Of a stretch of 64,000 bases of DNA, positions 8,719-16,871 are shown in pieces. Position 1 is the first letter of the stretch. Every line of letters begins with the position of its first letter. The notes beneath the pieces were generated by a model. It did not search any database. It saw only the letters and a list, made by a program, of their open reading frames with translations, and was not told the origin of the DNA. The stretch is taken from assembly GCA_963832355.1 (NCBI GenBank), contig CAWHTX010000003.1:1-64000 (forward strand). Direction: 5' to 3'. A program made the translations under genes and the position numbers. This stretch comes from DATFVA01 sp963832355 (GTDB taxonomy: Bacteria > Bacteroidota > Ignavibacteria > Ignavibacteriales > Ignavibacteriaceae).

Positions 8719-9372
8719 CTATAAAATATCTTTATGCTCTAAAGCGAAACGAAGAAGTACATTTGTACCATGCAGATCTAGTCTTTGGCAAATGTTTGCC
8801 CTGTGCCTTTCAACAGTGTGAATGCTTATGAATAATTTATTGGCAATTTCCTTAGTGGACATATCCTCAGATATCATTTTTAATATTTTCCTTTCAGTTA
8901 CTGTTAACCGGGAAATACCTAATGTTTCTTCTATGCCGGAATTAATATATTGACCACGTCTAACCGCAAAGCCAGAAACAGAAGGGCTAAGATAATATTT
9001 TCCTGCTGATACATTTTTTACTGCATCAATTATTTCTGTATCTGTAGAGTCTTTTATCACATAACCCAGAATTCCCAAATCCATAGCACGATCAAAGAAA
9101 CTTTCTTTATTGTGCATAGACAGGATAATAATATTATTTGGAAGCTTGTTTTCCCGCATTGCTTTAGCAACTTCAAATCCATTCATCTTTGGCATCATTA
9201 TATCAATAATAAGAATAGCCTCTTTAAATTTTCTTACTAATTCAAGTGCCTTCTCACCATCGCTTGCTTCTCCAACAACTTGCCATCCTTCCTTTTCCTC
9301 GATAAATTCCTTAACACCCCTCCTCAAAAGTGGGTGATCATCGGCAATAATTATTTGGATATTTTCTTCCAT
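8719..9372 (-). CDS. NarL/FixJ-family response regulator
   Basis: A two-domain regulator: a receiver (about 1-120; acidic pair IADDHP, phospho-acceptor Asp in LIIDIMMPKM, Lys in VIKDSTD) and a LuxR-type helix-turn-helix (about 150-215; LTVTERKILK, then STKEIANKLFISIHTVERH). I use the ATG at 9372, not the upstream TTG, because homology begins right after it. It is the natural partner of the HisKA_3 kinase encoded just upstream in the same direction (9410-10543). Confidence 0.9.
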   Translation of the reverse strand: MEENIQIIIADDHPLLRRGVKEFIEEKEGWQVVGEASDGEKALELVRKFKEAILIIDIMMPKMNGFEVAKAMRENKLPNNIIILSMHNKESFFDRAMDLGILGYVIKDSTDTEIIDAVKNVSAGKYYLSPSVSGFAVRRGQYINSGIEETLGISRLTVTERKILKMISEDMSTKEIANKLFISIHTVERHRANICQRLDLHGTNVLLRFALEHKDIL

Positions 9373-9409
9373 CTTTTTCAAAATCTTCAATCGCTGATTG
9401 AAAACTGTG

Positions 9410-10543
9410 TTATGTTTTTCGATTTATAGGTATCTGAATTTCTATTCGTGTGCCTTCCCCTTCATTTGAATCTATATCAAAAGTTCCGTTAAGCATTCTT
9501 ACACGCTCTGTCATTCCGGTTAATCCGAGCCCAGATTTCGTTTTTACATCTTCAGAATTGTTCCGCTTAAATCCTTTCCCATCATCAGTTACACAAAGAA
9601 CTATACTATTATTCCTAATTTGCACAATTATTTCACACTTTGCTGCTTCTGAATGTTTAAAAATATTACTTAGTGCTTCCTGAAGGATGCGAACAAAATT
9701 GATCTCAAGTTCATGCGGAATCAATCCATCAATATTATCTACTTCCCCATTTATTTCAGTGGTTGAAGATTCCCTTGCTGTCAGTAGGATAGAACGAAGT
9801 GTTTCTGTCAAACCAAGCTGATCTAGTTCAGGGGGACGAAGGTTATGCGAAATTTCACGCATTGTATTTAAAACCGAGGAAGCAGCGGAGGAAATCTGGC
9901 TGAAACTTTCCCGCCAGAGGTGAACTGTTTGATCTTCAAAGTTTTTTTTCATCGTTGAATTTGCTCGGTTTTTAATAAGAATCAGGTTAGGACCAAGACT
10001 GTCATGCATTTCAAGTGCGATACGGCTCCTTTCTTCTTCCTGCTTCTCAATTAAACGGCGTGATATTTCCTGCTGTAAAATCTTTTCTCTTTTCAAAGTC
10101 TTAATCCTTCGTTTGTAAAGTGACAGTATTATGGATAATACTAAAAAAATACCTAAACTGCGGAACCACCAGGTCATCCAAAAAGGAGGAACAACAATAA
10201 TATTAATTGAGGTTCCCGTTTTATTCCAGAGACCATCATTATTAGAACCTTTTACATAAAGAACATACTCACCAGGGTCAAGATTTGTGTAGCTTGCATA
10301 ACGTTGCTGTGCCGAGGTAATATGCCAATCATTATCAAATTTTTCTAAATAATATGCGTATTGATTTTTTTCAGGCGACGTGAAGCTTAAAGCAACGAAT
10401 TCAAATGAAAAGAAATTTTGAGAATAAGAAAGTTCTATAGTATAATTATCCGGAATTGGATTGGGCAAAGGCAAGGTTTCATTAAAAACTGTAAATGTTG
10501 TAAGATAAACTGGAGGTATATACCTTGTTATCCTCAATTTCAT
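9410..10543 (-). CDS. sensor histidine kinase, C-terminal part of a frameshifted propeller kinase
   Basis: In 377 residues it has a Y_Y_Y domain (about 10-115), one membrane helix (about 125-145), a HisKA_3 dimerisation domain with the phospho-accepting His in ALEMHDSLG (about 180), and an HATPase with N box (EALSNIFKH), DDGKGF and GLGLTGM. The catalytic part is intact. The frame is the same as that of 11357-12559, with the middle propeller segment in another frame between them, so these were one protein of about 1050 residues. The ATG overlaps the stop of the middle fragment, so a shortened kinase without its sensor could still be made. Cognate regulator: probably 8719-9372. Confidence 0.85.
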   Translation of the reverse strand: MKLRITRYIPPVYLTTFTVFNETLPLPNPIPDNYTIELSYSQNFFSFEFVALSFTSPEKNQYAYYLEKFDNDWHITSAQQRYASYTNLDPGEYVLYVKGSNNDGLWNKTGTSINIIVVPPFWMTWWFRSLGIFLVLSIILSLYKRRIKTLKREKILQQEISRRLIEKQEEERSRIALEMHDSLGPNLILIKNRANSTMKKNFEDQTVHLWRESFSQISSAASSVLNTMREISHNLRPPELDQLGLTETLRSILLTARESSTTEINGEVDNIDGLIPHELEINFVRILQEALSNIFKHSEAAKCEIIVQIRNNSIVLCVTDDGKGFKRNNSEDVKTKSGLGLTGMTERVRMLNGTFDIDSNEGEGTRIEIQIPINRKT

Positions 10544-11365
10544 TCAGGGTAAAATGAATTAAATCCATTCACTCCTCCAAAATACATTTCTCCGGTTAAA
10601 CTTTCAAAATAGGATCCTTGATTAAATTCCTTCGCCTGCAAACCGTCACTTACATCATAATTTTTAAATATTTCAGTTTTGGGATTAAATTTAGACAGAC
10701 CTTTGTTAGTGCTTAACCATAAATTGCCTGAATTGTCTGACAAAATACCCAGGACTACATTATCGGGTAATCCATCATTAACAGTATAAGAGATTAACGA
10801 ATTAGATTCAGGGTTAAATTTTAATAATCCGTCCCGTGATGTTCCAACCCAAATGGTACTTCCGGTAAACAGCAGACTAATAACACTTTCTTTTTCCGTG
10901 TTTTGTTTTCCAGAATTTTGTTTCAGGTTATAACTTACAAATGAATTTAATTCTGTATCGAATTGTCTTAATCCATTGAGAGTTCCTGCCCATATCGTAC
11001 CATTTTCATCTTCACGGATCACCGTTACCGATCTTCCAGCCCCAATAGTATTAGGGATTTGTTCTTCGGAATAGTAATGCTTGAATGTTTTTGTCTTTCT
11101 ATTTAAAATGTCAATCCCACCTGTTGCATTGCCAATCAATAAATTTCCATCAGTCGTTTTATACAAAGCTGTTATATCATTATTACTCAATCCTTTTGAA
11201 TCAATTGGAAAATGTTGTGTGTATCGTTTGAATATACCTGCTGATTTATCAAAATAATTAAGACCCCCTCCAATTGTTCCTACCCAGAGTATTCCATCTG
11301 ATGTTATACAGAGAGCAAATATTTTATCACTACTAATACTTTTCGGATTCTCTGGATTATGTCTG
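10540..11365 (-). pseudogene. two-component propeller segment (middle part of the broken sensor kinase)
   Basis: Read from about 11365, this frame gives TYRHNPENPKSIS and then the second half of a two-component regulator propeller (repeats ending in LWVGTxxGL), closing with GGVNGFNSFYP. An internal TTG at 11190 is the first start available, so it is unlikely to be translated by itself. It continues the upstream fragment after one extra A near 11371. It joins the kinase part after two further single-base insertions near 10545 and 10524; removing these restores FYPNEIEDNKYIPPVYL. Confidence 0.75.
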
Positions 11366-12559
11366 TAAGTTTATTACTTTGTCTTTTTTTTCATTAAAAT
11401 GTTTTAAACCGTTACCGTAAGTTCCAATCCAAAGCCCGCCATCCTGGTCTTCAAGAATCGACATAACTACATTGGGATTATAAGGATCTTCAAGATAGTG
11501 TTTGAATCGGTTTTTATTCCGGTTATAAACAAAAATACCATGGAAACTCGTTCCTACCCATAGCAGTCCGAATCTATCTTCATATAGAGTATTGACAGGA
11601 TTATTTTGAATAGCTTGAATCTGTGAAATATTATTTGTCCTCAAATCTAGTATTCTCAAACCCGCATTGACTGATCCGAACCACAGATATTTTTCTGTTA
11701 CTTCAAAGATTGTCTTAACATTCTTAATGGTATTTGTATAACGATAAAAAGAATTTGTGTTTTTATCGTATCGTTTCAAAAATTGATCGTACGTTCCGAT
11801 CCATAATGAGCCGGTTCGATCTGTGTACAAGGATGTGACATTATCACCATATAAGGTCGTAGGATTAGTATTGAGATTAGTGATTCTTATAAAACCGGAA
11901 CTGTTTTTCAAATTAGATTTTAATAATCCCTTATATGTGCCAACCCATATATTGTCTTCTTTATCTTCACATAACGCTGTTATCGAATTTCCATTTCGAA
12001 TTGAGTTATTTTTCAAATCAAAGAAGAAATGTATAAAAGAATTACGCTTTCGGTTGTAAAGGTTTAATCCGTAATTTGTGCCTATCCAGATATTCTCATC
12101 CGAATCTTCGAGAACAGTGGTAATAGAATTATTGCTTAATGAAAGAGAATCATTCTTATTATTTTTATAATGATAAAACTTATTTTCCGCAATTACATAT
12201 CTGTCAACACCTCCGCCTGCAGTTCCTATCCACAAATCACCTTTCGAGTCGTTTAGTAAACAATTAATTCTGCTGTCCGAGATAGAATTTGAATCTTCCG
12301 GATTGTGTTTGAAAACTTTAATTGAGTAACCATCATACCTATTAAGTCCGTCCTGTGTACCAAACCACAAAAATCCTTGTGCATCCTGGACAATTGCATT
12401 CACATTAGATTGCGAAAGTCCCTGCTCAAGACCTATCTGATCGAATTTTAAACCTGCATTTCCGGTGGTTGGATCTGTGGGTTGTGCAAATGAGATATCG
12501 AATAATATTACCGAAATGCCTGTAATGAGAAAAATATTGTTAATGATGTTCACTGTCAT
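11357..12559 (-). CDS. two-component propeller segment (N-terminal part of the broken sensor kinase)
   Basis: A 400-residue fragment. A signal peptide (about 1-25, ending ISFAQP) is followed by about seven propeller repeats with the pattern GLSQSNVNAIVQD then FLWFGTQDGLNRYDG, characteristic of the periplasmic sensor of hybrid or propeller-type kinases in Bacteroidota-like bacteria. The frame closes after DKVINLQT because of a one-base insertion. The missing propeller, Y_Y_Y, membrane and kinase parts lie downstream. By itself it would be a secreted propeller fragment. Sequencing error is a fair alternative to a true pseudogene. Confidence 0.8.
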   Translation of the reverse strand: MTVNIINNIFLITGISVILFDISFAQPTDPTTGNAGLKFDQIGLEQGLSQSNVNAIVQDAQGFLWFGTQDGLNRYDGYSIKVFKHNPEDSNSISDSRINCLLNDSKGDLWIGTAGGGVDRYVIAENKFYHYKNNKNDSLSLSNNSITTVLEDSDENIWIGTNYGLNLYNRKRNSFIHFFFDLKNNSIRNGNSITALCEDKEDNIWVGTYKGLLKSNLKNSSGFIRITNLNTNPTTLYGDNVTSLYTDRTGSLWIGTYDQFLKRYDKNTNSFYRYTNTIKNVKTIFEVTEKYLWFGSVNAGLRILDLRTNNISQIQAIQNNPVNTLYEDRFGLLWVGTSFHGIFVYNRNKNRFKHYLEDPYNPNVVMSILEDQDGGLWIGTYGNGLKHFNEKKDKVINLQT

Positions 12560-12744
12560 CTGGATATTTAAAAAAATATCAAAAGAATTATATCATAAAA
12601 AATTAACGCAGTAGTTACCATTAATAAAGTGTTCTTTATTTTCAAACGCAATGATAATCATAATATTTTATATTTTTTAAAACTGGGATGTCATTTTATT
12701 GAATCTAACATTTTTACCGCAGCGGCAAAAATGTATACCAGATA
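12560..12744. other. intergenic region with a strong palindrome
   Basis: No gene is visible. It carries a near-perfect 27-base palindrome at 12708-12734: ACATTTTT and AAAAATGT arms enclosing CCGC-A-GCGG. No T-run follows on either strand, so it may be a protein-binding or recombination site and not a terminator. Confidence 0.5.
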
Positions 12745-13112
12745 TTTGAGAATTTTACCGTACAAAAGAAATTAATTACACCGAATGAATTTACGATTCA
12801 AAATGCTGATGAATATAAAAGGGTTCTGATGTCATCAGACGCTTCTCCGAAAACATCAACTTCTATTTGAATGCTGCAAAGAGTTTATTCAGAGAGTATG
12901 TGCTCAGAAATGAGCTGACTCTTAATCCTTTTGATCATATCAGACTCGAAAGAATCCAGAAGAAAACACTCCTTCAGCGTGAGGATGATTATTATTTGGC
13001 AGAAGAAATCGAAGCTAAATATGTTCATCAATACTTACTTGAGCTAATAATAAAATTCAATTTAGAAGGTTCGGATTACTATGAATATGTTGTGAAAATG
13101 CTCCATTTTTAA
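12745..13112 (+). pseudogene. probable decayed tyrosine-recombinase (integrase) remnant
   Basis: Two overlapping frames join into one reading: the first ends in EYKRVLMSSDASPKT and the second continues as INFYLNAAKSLFREYVLRNE and LTLNPFDHIR. This is the pattern of the N-terminal SAM-like domain of phage-type integrases (core-binding helices, then NPF). The catalytic domain with its R-H-R-Y residues is missing, replaced by about 40 residues I cannot place. The position next to tRNA-Ser attachment repeats fits a dead integrase. An 81-codon frame starting at 12867 might still be translated. Confidence 0.45.
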
Positions 13113-13167
13113 AGGGTGGTCGAAACTACTCACCCCAACAGATTTTTGGTGAAAACACTTAATAAAA

Positions 13168-13186
13168 GTGTCCAAAAAATGACCAA
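13168..13186 (+). repeat. 19-base direct repeat near attachment site, copy 1
   Basis: GTGTCCAAAAAATGACCAA, identical to 16639-16657. Both copies lie within about 100 bases of a tRNA-Ser end repeat. They may be integrase arm sites or remains of the same element type. Confidence 0.5.
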
Positions 13187-13239
13187 GAGCATCCCAGGAG
13201 ACCCTAAATGAGCCTAATTCGATATGTCTTTAAAACGAA

Positions 13240-13272
13240 AAAACCTCGAAAAAAGCTTGTTTTCGAGGTTTT
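13240..13272. terminator. bidirectional hairpin terminator next to attachment repeat
   Basis: A perfect 13-base stem: AAAACCTCGAAAA pairs with TTTTCGAGGTTTT across seven bases. A-rich and T-rich flanks suit both directions. It probably was the original terminator of the tRNA-Ser gene before the islands inserted. Confidence 0.75.
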
Positions 13273-13281
13273 ATATACTGA

Positions 13282-13299
13282 GCGGAGAGACAGGGATTC
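13282..13299. repeat. tRNA-Ser 3'-end repeat (attachment site, outermost)
   Basis: GCGGAGAGACAGGGATTC, identical to the 3' end of the tRNA-Ser gene at 26079-26165 (opposite strand) and to 16574-16591. Such repeats mark the ends of elements integrated into tRNA genes. Confidence 0.8.
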
Positions 13300-13448
13300 T
13301 CCGCACTATGCTTTTACAGTTAAAATTTCCAGATTTTTAAGGTATAGTGCCCATTTTGTGTCCAAGAGGTTTACCAAAATTTATCGCCAAGTATTCGCCA
13401 AAATCTTCAGACAAATAGCTTCTTTGATCTATAGATTGTTTTACAGAA

Positions 13449-13499
13449 ATGAGCCCATTATGAGCCCATTATGAGCCCATTGAGCCCATTATGAGCCCT
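13449..13499. repeat. 11-base tandem repeat at the end of the AlbA_2 gene
   Basis: About five units of ATGAGCCCATT, one of them missing a base, directly past and into the stop of the 13489-14814 gene. The unit length is not a multiple of three, so slippage would shift the frame of the protein's C terminus. Confidence 0.85.
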
Positions 13500-14814
13500 T
13501 TAATAAATAAGTAGTACCAGCACCGGTTGTACCTTCTTTTACTAAAATCTTAAAATCGTCCAATAATTCTGTCAGATCCCGAGTTGCAGTAGCTTTCGAC
13601 ACTTTATTGAGCTCTTGATATTTTTGGTTGGATAGGTTACCAAATTCTTTAATGTATAGGACCGCGTTTATTTGACGTTCATTAAGACCAAGATTTATTA
13701 ATTGTTCCTTTGTAAAGATGTCTTTGAATATAGTGACGAGAAAACCACCGTCAGATTCTTTCATCTCAGGCTCAGGGAGTTCGGCTTCCTTACAGGAATT
13801 CATTATTTTAATCGTACCTCTGCCCCATGCATCGATATATCCACCCTTGAAACAAACATCTGCAATAATAGGATTACGAGGACGAGAAGGATGCTGCCGT
13901 TTTAATGCTTCAAAGGAAAGTCCTTCCGGTAATGTTCCTTCATTCCAAAAACTTATTTTGTCATCATAAACTCTTATTTGAATAGTAGCCCCAGAATAAT
14001 TTTTATGGACAAGAGCATTCAACAGCATTTCACGGATAGCTGCTACAGGATATTCTCCTTTTTCAACTCTTTGAAGTCCTTCAAAATCTATTTTCTTTCT
14101 CAGAAATTTATTATTCAGAATTTCAGGAACATCAAAAAGCATTTTGAGGATGTTGCCTTCTACAACTTCCTGAGAAATTAAATCATCATCCGATTTACCA
14201 AAACGACCAATCTTTACCGAAACATTTGGATAAAACCTGCCCGGATCTTTTGCAAATAGAATGACAGATCCACGTTTAATTTTTGTGCCATCAGCTAAGC
14301 GAAGTTTTTCAAGTAAGGCTAAATCTTTTAATTCATTTTCCAGTGTTATTCGGCCTGCTTTTTTAACAGCACTTCTAAATTTATCAATTGAAACTTTATC
14401 TAAATCATCTATAGTTGCTCGTTCCTCTATTACTCCATCCCACGTTTGGCCAGATTTACGAAGCAAAAAATCATTTAATGAATTGCCTGTTATTTCAACC
14501 GTTGTGCTTCCACTACGTATATAATATTTGCCTCTTAATGAAATCGCAACGGTATAAGGAATCACAATAATCTCAATGTATTCTGATGTATTCTCTTGTA
14601 CCAGGTTTATCTCTGCTGTAATCCCCAGATTATTTCTTATATGCCCTGGTAACTCAACCATTAAAGTTTTTGAATCAGCAAGACCAGTTGTTATACCGTT
14701 GTCATCCTTACCGATAAATAGTTTGCCACCATTGCTGTTAGCAAAAGCACAAATAGTTTTCAAATTATCAGCGTGCCAACTTTGCTTGTATTCTATATTG
14801 TGTTGTTCAGGCAT
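13489..14814 (-). CDS. AlbA_2 domain ATP-binding regulator
   Basis: The protein has 441 residues. An AlbA_2 (Schlafen-type) nucleic-acid-binding domain (about 5-115; IEYKQSW, then ICAFANSNGGKLFIG) is followed by an HATPase_c_4 domain (about 250-345; REMLLNALVHKNY, then GRGTIKIM) and a C-terminal winged helix (about 365-435). This is the family often mislabelled as RecG-like or divergent-AAA regulators, common cargo of islands. The gene ends in an 11-base tandem repeat. After the stop the same frame stays open as WAQWAHNGLIMGS, so the true C terminus may vary. It lies between two tRNA-Ser end repeats. Molecular role unknown. Confidence 0.85.
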   Translation of the reverse strand: MPEQHNIEYKQSWHADNLKTICAFANSNGGKLFIGKDDNGITTGLADSKTLMVELPGHIRNNLGITAEINLVQENTSEYIEIIVIPYTVAISLRGKYYIRSGSTTVEITGNSLNDFLLRKSGQTWDGVIEERATIDDLDKVSIDKFRSAVKKAGRITLENELKDLALLEKLRLADGTKIKRGSVILFAKDPGRFYPNVSVKIGRFGKSDDDLISQEVVEGNILKMLFDVPEILNNKFLRKKIDFEGLQRVEKGEYPVAAIREMLLNALVHKNYSGATIQIRVYDDKISFWNEGTLPEGLSFEALKRQHPSRPRNPIIADVCFKGGYIDAWGRGTIKIMNSCKEAELPEPEMKESDGGFLVTIFKDIFTKEQLINLGLNERQINAVLYIKEFGNLSNQKYQELNKVSKATATRDLTELLDDFKILVKEGTTGAGTTYLLKGS

Positions 14815-14998
14815 AATTCCTTCTTAGAATTTTTTATTTCTAAACTTATAATCTTAGGCATTTATTTGTATAAATAAACTCGATTCGGTTTATTTTTAGT
14901 AATTTTAATATATAATATATATATGAAAAGCAACAATTTCGAACTAACCTCTGAGTGATGTTAATATTCAAGTTGATTCCTTGCTGGAAGGATTATTA

Positions 14999-15016
14999 TT
15001 GAGAATTTTGTCTCAA
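14999..15016. promoter_or_regulatory. short inverted repeat upstream of the phospholipase-like gene
   Basis: TTGAGA-N6-TCTCAA, 60 bases upstream of the 15076 start and between divergent genes. A possible operator; no other support. Confidence 0.3.
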
Positions 15017-15075
15017 ATCATTCTATTCATTAAGTTCGCATACAAAGGTCGTATCAAACAATATTTGGGGACTTT

Positions 15076-16059
15076 ATGGCAAGTGGAATAACTCATATAC
15101 TTCTTATGAAGAACCTTCAATCTATCCTCCCGGATTCTCCCCTTAAACATCAATTAGCCGCCGGCAGAGATTTTTTACAGGTGGGAGCTGTTGGTCCTGA
15201 TTTACCTTACGCGAGTATAGCTGACAGCGATCTCTTTTTTAGCACGGAGAGTGATCTGGCTGATAAATTCCATTATGAAAAAACCAACCAGGTACCTCTT
15301 AAAGCCTTGGAGGAAATTAAGGCAAATAGGGATAGCTATACCAGGAGAGAACTCAGGTATATGTTCAATTTTTTCGTCGGCTTTATTTCTCATATAGTTG
15401 CCGATGGTATAACTCATCCTTTTATCAGGGATAAGGTAGGAGATTATAAAGAACACCAATCCCAGCATCGTATACTTGAAATGCGGTTGGACGTCCTGCT
15501 GTTTCATTACCTAACAGAATACAGTGGAAAGCCGGTCGAACTTAATTTCACAAATATTCACGATGAACTTAAAAACTTTAATAATAGTTTTTACCCGGAA
15601 GCCGACAAAGTAATAGATCTATTTGTCAAAAAAATCAGGGAAGTGTACTCTGCTAATTATAGCAGGAATCAAATTTATGATTGGATTACAGGGCTTCACC
15701 GTATGTGGGGAGTTGCGGAAGGAAATCACCCAGCAATCTATAAGGAAATAAGCTTCATCGGCGAATTTCTATTCAGTAACTATGATGAGCTTAGTTCTAA
15801 ATATTCTGATATACTTACCCTGACCGTTCCTATCGACCGATCAGAAAATTTTCTTCATCAGGAGAAAGTACATTTCTTTGATGATTGTATTCCAAGATTC
15901 AATAATACTTTCATTCCCATTGCACAAAAACTCTATAATTACATTTTTGAAGACGGGGCTGATATTACTGAGGCAGATATCCTGCCGATTGACCTTGATA
16001 CAGGCAGAGCTCTTGCGAAGAATAATAACCTCGATTTAATACCTTCTTATTGGAGTTAG
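15076..16059 (+). CDS. zinc-dependent phospholipase C-like protein
   Basis: A protein of 327 residues of the zinc-dependent phospholipase C family (PF00882). The opening segment (MASGITHILL), FLQVGAVGPDLPY (about 35-47) and HIVADGITHPFIRD (about 113-126) carry the His and Asp residues that bind metal. It has no signal peptide, so it may act in the cytoplasm or have a non-lipase role; many bacterial members lack demonstrated activity. A ribosome binding site (GGGGACTTT) precedes the ATG. The next gene starts two bases after its stop, so the two form an operon on the outer island segment. Confidence 0.8.
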   Translation: MASGITHILLMKNLQSILPDSPLKHQLAAGRDFLQVGAVGPDLPYASIADSDLFFSTESDLADKFHYEKTNQVPLKALEEIKANRDSYTRRELRYMFNFFVGFISHIVADGITHPFIRDKVGDYKEHQSQHRILEMRLDVLLFHYLTEYSGKPVELNFTNIHDELKNFNNSFYPEADKVIDLFVKKIREVYSANYSRNQIYDWITGLHRMWGVAEGNHPAIYKEISFIGEFLFSNYDELSSKYSDILTLTVPIDRSENFLHQEKVHFFDDCIPRFNNTFIPIAQKLYNYIFEDGADITEADILPIDLDTGRALAKNNNLDLIPSYWS

Positions 16060-16060
16060 T

Positions 16061-16498
16061 ATGATAAGACTTATAATTCCAATCGCTTTAATTCTTTCCC
16101 TGTTTAATGGCTGCTGTTCGAAAGATTGTGTTGATGTAAAATTGAGTGATGATTTTTATAATGATCTGGCTTCTGAAGATAATAGAATCAGCAGTGAATT
16201 GTATCTGGATGTTTTCAATAGTAACCTGGATACTCTCAGTTATGATTTTTACATTAACTATCTCAGGGCTAATTTAGCTCCGTCAGCGGAAGGATTACCT
16301 GATCTGATCCAGTGTGCAGATGATAAATACCTGTTAGCAGATTCATCTTACTTTATTCTCGTTCTTCAATATAAAGATAAAAGAACCATTATAGGGGATG
16401 ATTCCCGTACTCAGGTTTCAGTAGATTCCGTTTATGTGTATTCCCCGGAAGAAGCTGTCCCATCACTGAAACATTTTGCAGAACAGCTAAATCGATAA
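16061..16498 (+). CDS. lipoprotein of unknown function
   Basis: A 145-residue protein with a lipoprotein-type signal (MIRLIIPIALILSLFNGCC), the lipobox Cys at about residue 18, then an acidic mature domain with no family I recognise. It begins two bases after the phospholipase-like gene and is probably co-transcribed. A hairpin terminator follows (16526-16564). Confidence 0.75.
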   Translation: MIRLIIPIALILSLFNGCCSKDCVDVKLSDDFYNDLASEDNRISSELYLDVFNSNLDTLSYDFYINYLRANLAPSAEGLPDLIQCADDKYLLADSSYFILVLQYKDKRTIIGDDSRTQVSVDSVYVYSPEEAVPSLKHFAEQLNR

Positions 16499-16525
16499 CA
16501 TATTTCCCATTTGATTACATAAAAC

Positions 16526-16564
16526 AAAAAACCTTCAAAAACTGTTCATCTTTAAAGGTTTTTT
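16526..16564. terminator. hairpin terminator before attachment repeat
   Basis: AAAAAACCTT pairs with AAGGTTTTTT across about 19 bases. It ends the phospholipase/lipoprotein operon. It sits just before a tRNA-Ser end repeat, the same arrangement as at 13240 and 26024. Confidence 0.75.
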
Positions 16565-16571
16565 AGAAGTC

Positions 16572-16592
16572 TTGCGGAGAGACAGGGATTCG
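16572..16592. repeat. tRNA-Ser 3'-end repeat (attachment site, middle)
   Basis: Identical over 21 bases (16572-16592) to 26076-26096, which is the 3' end of the tRNA-Ser gene, and over 18 bases to 13282-13299. It bounds the inner island of about 9.5 kb. Confidence 0.85.
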
Positions 16593-16871
16593 TTGCATAC
16601 TACATTTTTAGTCAAATTTTGAAGGATTTCAGCTTGTTGTGTCCAAAAAATGACCAACAATTTTAGCTTGACCAAAGCTTAATTTCATCAGCAGGCTTGT
16701 TGTAACAATGTTCTCCGATTACCATCTTTTGCCATTACAAGGCAGAGATAACAACTGTAAAAGAGTTCATAAATTAAAAATCAGTGAAAATATTCAAAAC
16801 ATTTTATCTAATTAAGCACAGAATTGAGGCACCTCAGAATACTAATATGAGGTGGATTAATGAAGAAACAA
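16593..16871. other. non-coding island end
   Basis: No gene is visible. It holds the second copy of GTGTCCAAAAAATGACCAA (16639-16657) and an inverted repeat CACCTCA-N11-TGAGGTG (16830-16854) 18 bases past the methylase stop, possibly its transcript end although no clear T-run follows. Confidence 0.5.

Larger units (their letters stand above)
13113..13448. other. non-coding island boundary region
   Basis: Contains GTGTCCAAAAAATGACCAA (13168-13186, repeated at 16639), a 13-base-pair hairpin and the leftmost tRNA-Ser end repeat. A plus-strand frame across it (13208-13474) only reads through these structures. Confidence 0.6.

Noticed and set aside
13208..13474. 88-codon plus-strand frame
   Set aside because: It only reads through a terminator hairpin, a tRNA-end repeat and the 11-base tandem repeat.
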